Positions 7,544 to 7,907 of a DNA stretch of 7,907 nucleotides are shown piece after piece; positions within the stretch are counted from its first letter, which is position 1; each line of letters begins with the position of its first letter. The DNA is from Crocinitomicaceae bacterium (GTDB taxonomy: Bacteria > Bacteroidota > Bacteroidia > Flavobacteriales_D > Crocinitomicaceae), in contig JABSPC010000072.1 in the NCBI GenBank assembly GCA_013215515.1, positions 1 through 7,907 on the forward strand, in the 5' to 3' direction. Under the pieces are notes generated by a model, which was given only the letters and a program-made list of their open reading frames with translations, was not told the origin of the DNA and ran no database searches. The position numbers and the translations under genes are program-made.

Positions 7544-7868
7544 GAACCCAAATTTTTGCTGTCGTTCGCATTATTTGCGCAGCAAATACATTGCCAATCG
7601 CCTTTTTTAAGATCTCTGCTTCCATCTTTGCATCACGTAACTCTTTCTTTAAACCTACGATCTCTCGTTGTTCATCCGTAAGCTTTGCTTTACCATGACC
7701 AGGAAAACGGTTGTGCTCATACTCATCTTGCTCTTTTTTCCAACGGTGGATCAACTGAGCTCCGATACCTAGCTCACGTGCAGCCTTTGCAACATTATCC
7801 TTTTCTTCTGACAACTTCACAGCATTCCGTTTGAAGACAGCTGTGTAACTTCTTTTCTGTTTTGACAT
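7512..7868 (-). CDS. IS3-family transposase OrfA (helix-turn-helix subunit)
   Basis: This 118-aa protein is the DNA-binding subunit that recognises the IS ends. Residues 1-50 match the HTH_Tnp_1 pattern (RRS/KRSYTAVFKRNAVKL, then a helix-turn-helix in VAKAARELGIGAQLIHRWKKE). Residues ~65-92 form a heptad-rich coiled coil (EIVGLKKELRDAKMEAEILKK) typical of the OrfA leucine zipper used for multimerisation. The slippery heptamer A AAA AAG falls at codons for LKK near residues 87-89; after it the zero-frame tail (AIGNVFAAQIM to IKIPC) is the usual non-conserved OrfA end. The ATG at 7868 lies about 40 bp inside the IS tip. OrfA itself looks intact; only OrfB is damaged. OrfA alone could still act as a binding protein or repressor at IS ends, which is inference. 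Confidence 0.9.
   Translation of the reverse strand: MSKQKRSYTAVFKRNAVKLSEEKDNVAKAARELGIGAQLIHRWKKEQDEYEHNRFPGHGKAKLTDEQREIVGLKKELRDAKMEAEILKKAIGNVFAAQIMRTTAKIWVHETTQIKIPC
7602..7608 (-). promoter_or_regulatory. Programmed -1 frameshift heptamer A AAA AAG
   Basis: In the OrfA frame the minus strand reads TTA AAA AAG GCG, giving A AAA AAG in the correct phase for tandem slippage. This is the classic IS3-family signal for making the OrfAB fusion. The -1 frame is open from here to the TGA at 7542-7540 and encodes NDSKNLG just before the OrfB start region, as expected before the one-base loss. Confidence 0.7.
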
Positions 7869-7885
7869 TTTGCTAATTTAAGTTC

Positions 7886-7907
7886 TAGCAAGAATATCTT
7901 AACTCAC
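7886..7907 (-). repeat. Terminal inverted repeat, OrfA-side end of the IS (outer tip outside window)
   Basis: Read inward on the minus strand from 7907, this contains GTTAAGAT (7903-7896) and TGCTA (7890-7886), aligned in register with the other end at 15 of 22 positions. By comparison with the OrfB-side end, about six outer bases (expected TGTCCA on the plus strand) lie just beyond the window. Confidence 0.6.

Larger units (their letters stand above)
6657..7907 (-). mobile_element. IS3-family insertion sequence, nearly complete, with decayed transposase
   Basis: OrfA, a frameshift heptamer and an OrfB with a DDE integrase core identify an IS3-family element. The ends carry imperfect inverted repeats: 6663-6684 on the plus strand and 7907-7886 on the minus strand agree at 15 of 22 positions, sharing GTTAAGAT and TGCTA in register. 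On the OrfB side the repeat extends outward to TGGACA at 6657-6662, a plausible IS tip starting with TG. The matching outer six or so bases on the OrfA side fall beyond 7907, giving a full length near 1257 bp, typical for the family. A target duplication cannot be tested because only one flank is present. The transposase has two apparent lesions, so the copy is probably immobile unless another copy supplies the enzyme. Confidence 0.85.

Noticed and set aside
1..7907. CRISPR array, tRNA or rRNA gene
   Set aside because: No regularly spaced direct repeats, cloverleaf pattern or rRNA-like sequence was noticed on either strand.
6657..7907. OrfB as a normal separate gene starting at TTG 7435
   Set aside because: The frame continues upstream as recognisable OrfB sequence beyond the TGA at 7441-7439, so the TTG start is an artefact of the interrupted frame rather than a natural gene start.

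Overview
This is an AT-rich window in which every gene I can support lies on the minus strand, so the order of transcription runs from high to low coordinates. The base composition, A-rich start regions without clear Shine-Dalgarno sequences, a lipoprotein signal on an M1 peptidase and the style of the IS3-family transposase suggest a member of the Bacteroidota (Cytophagia or Flavobacteriia type). That assignment is an inference; there is no rRNA or marker gene here.

Layout in transcription order. (1) 7907-6657: an almost complete IS3-family insertion sequence of about 1.26 kb. It has OrfA (7868-7512), an A AAA AAG frameshift heptamer, and a decayed OrfB (7543-6674) with an in-frame TGA and an apparent one-base deletion. 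Its outer tip on the OrfA side lies a few bases beyond the window. (2) 6656-6437: a gene-free stretch with two short inverted repeats. (3) 6436-4760: a full-length M1-type (gluzincin) metallopeptidase with a lipoprotein signal. (4) 4745-4581: a 54-codon ORF starting 14 nt after the peptidase stop and overlapping the next start by ATGA. (5) 4584-3343: a GT-B fold, GT4-type glycosyltransferase of 413 aa. (6) 3342-3196: a 147-nt gap. (7) 3195-1: a second, much larger glycosyltransferase, open for 1065 codons and running off the window. Its first ~580 residues are a paralogue of the 413-aa enzyme; the remaining ~485 or more residues form a region I do not recognise.

The peptidase, the small ORF and the first glycosyltransferase are spaced like an operon, and the large glycosyltransferase may belong to it or have its own promoter. 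Two adjacent paralogous glycosyltransferases suggest two related or sequential sugar transfers, for example onto a small acceptor or a surface glycan. The acceptor cannot be read from the sequence. The most interesting parts are the unassigned C-terminal half of the large glycosyltransferase, the translationally coupled small ORF and the M1 lipoprotein/glycosyltransferase association.
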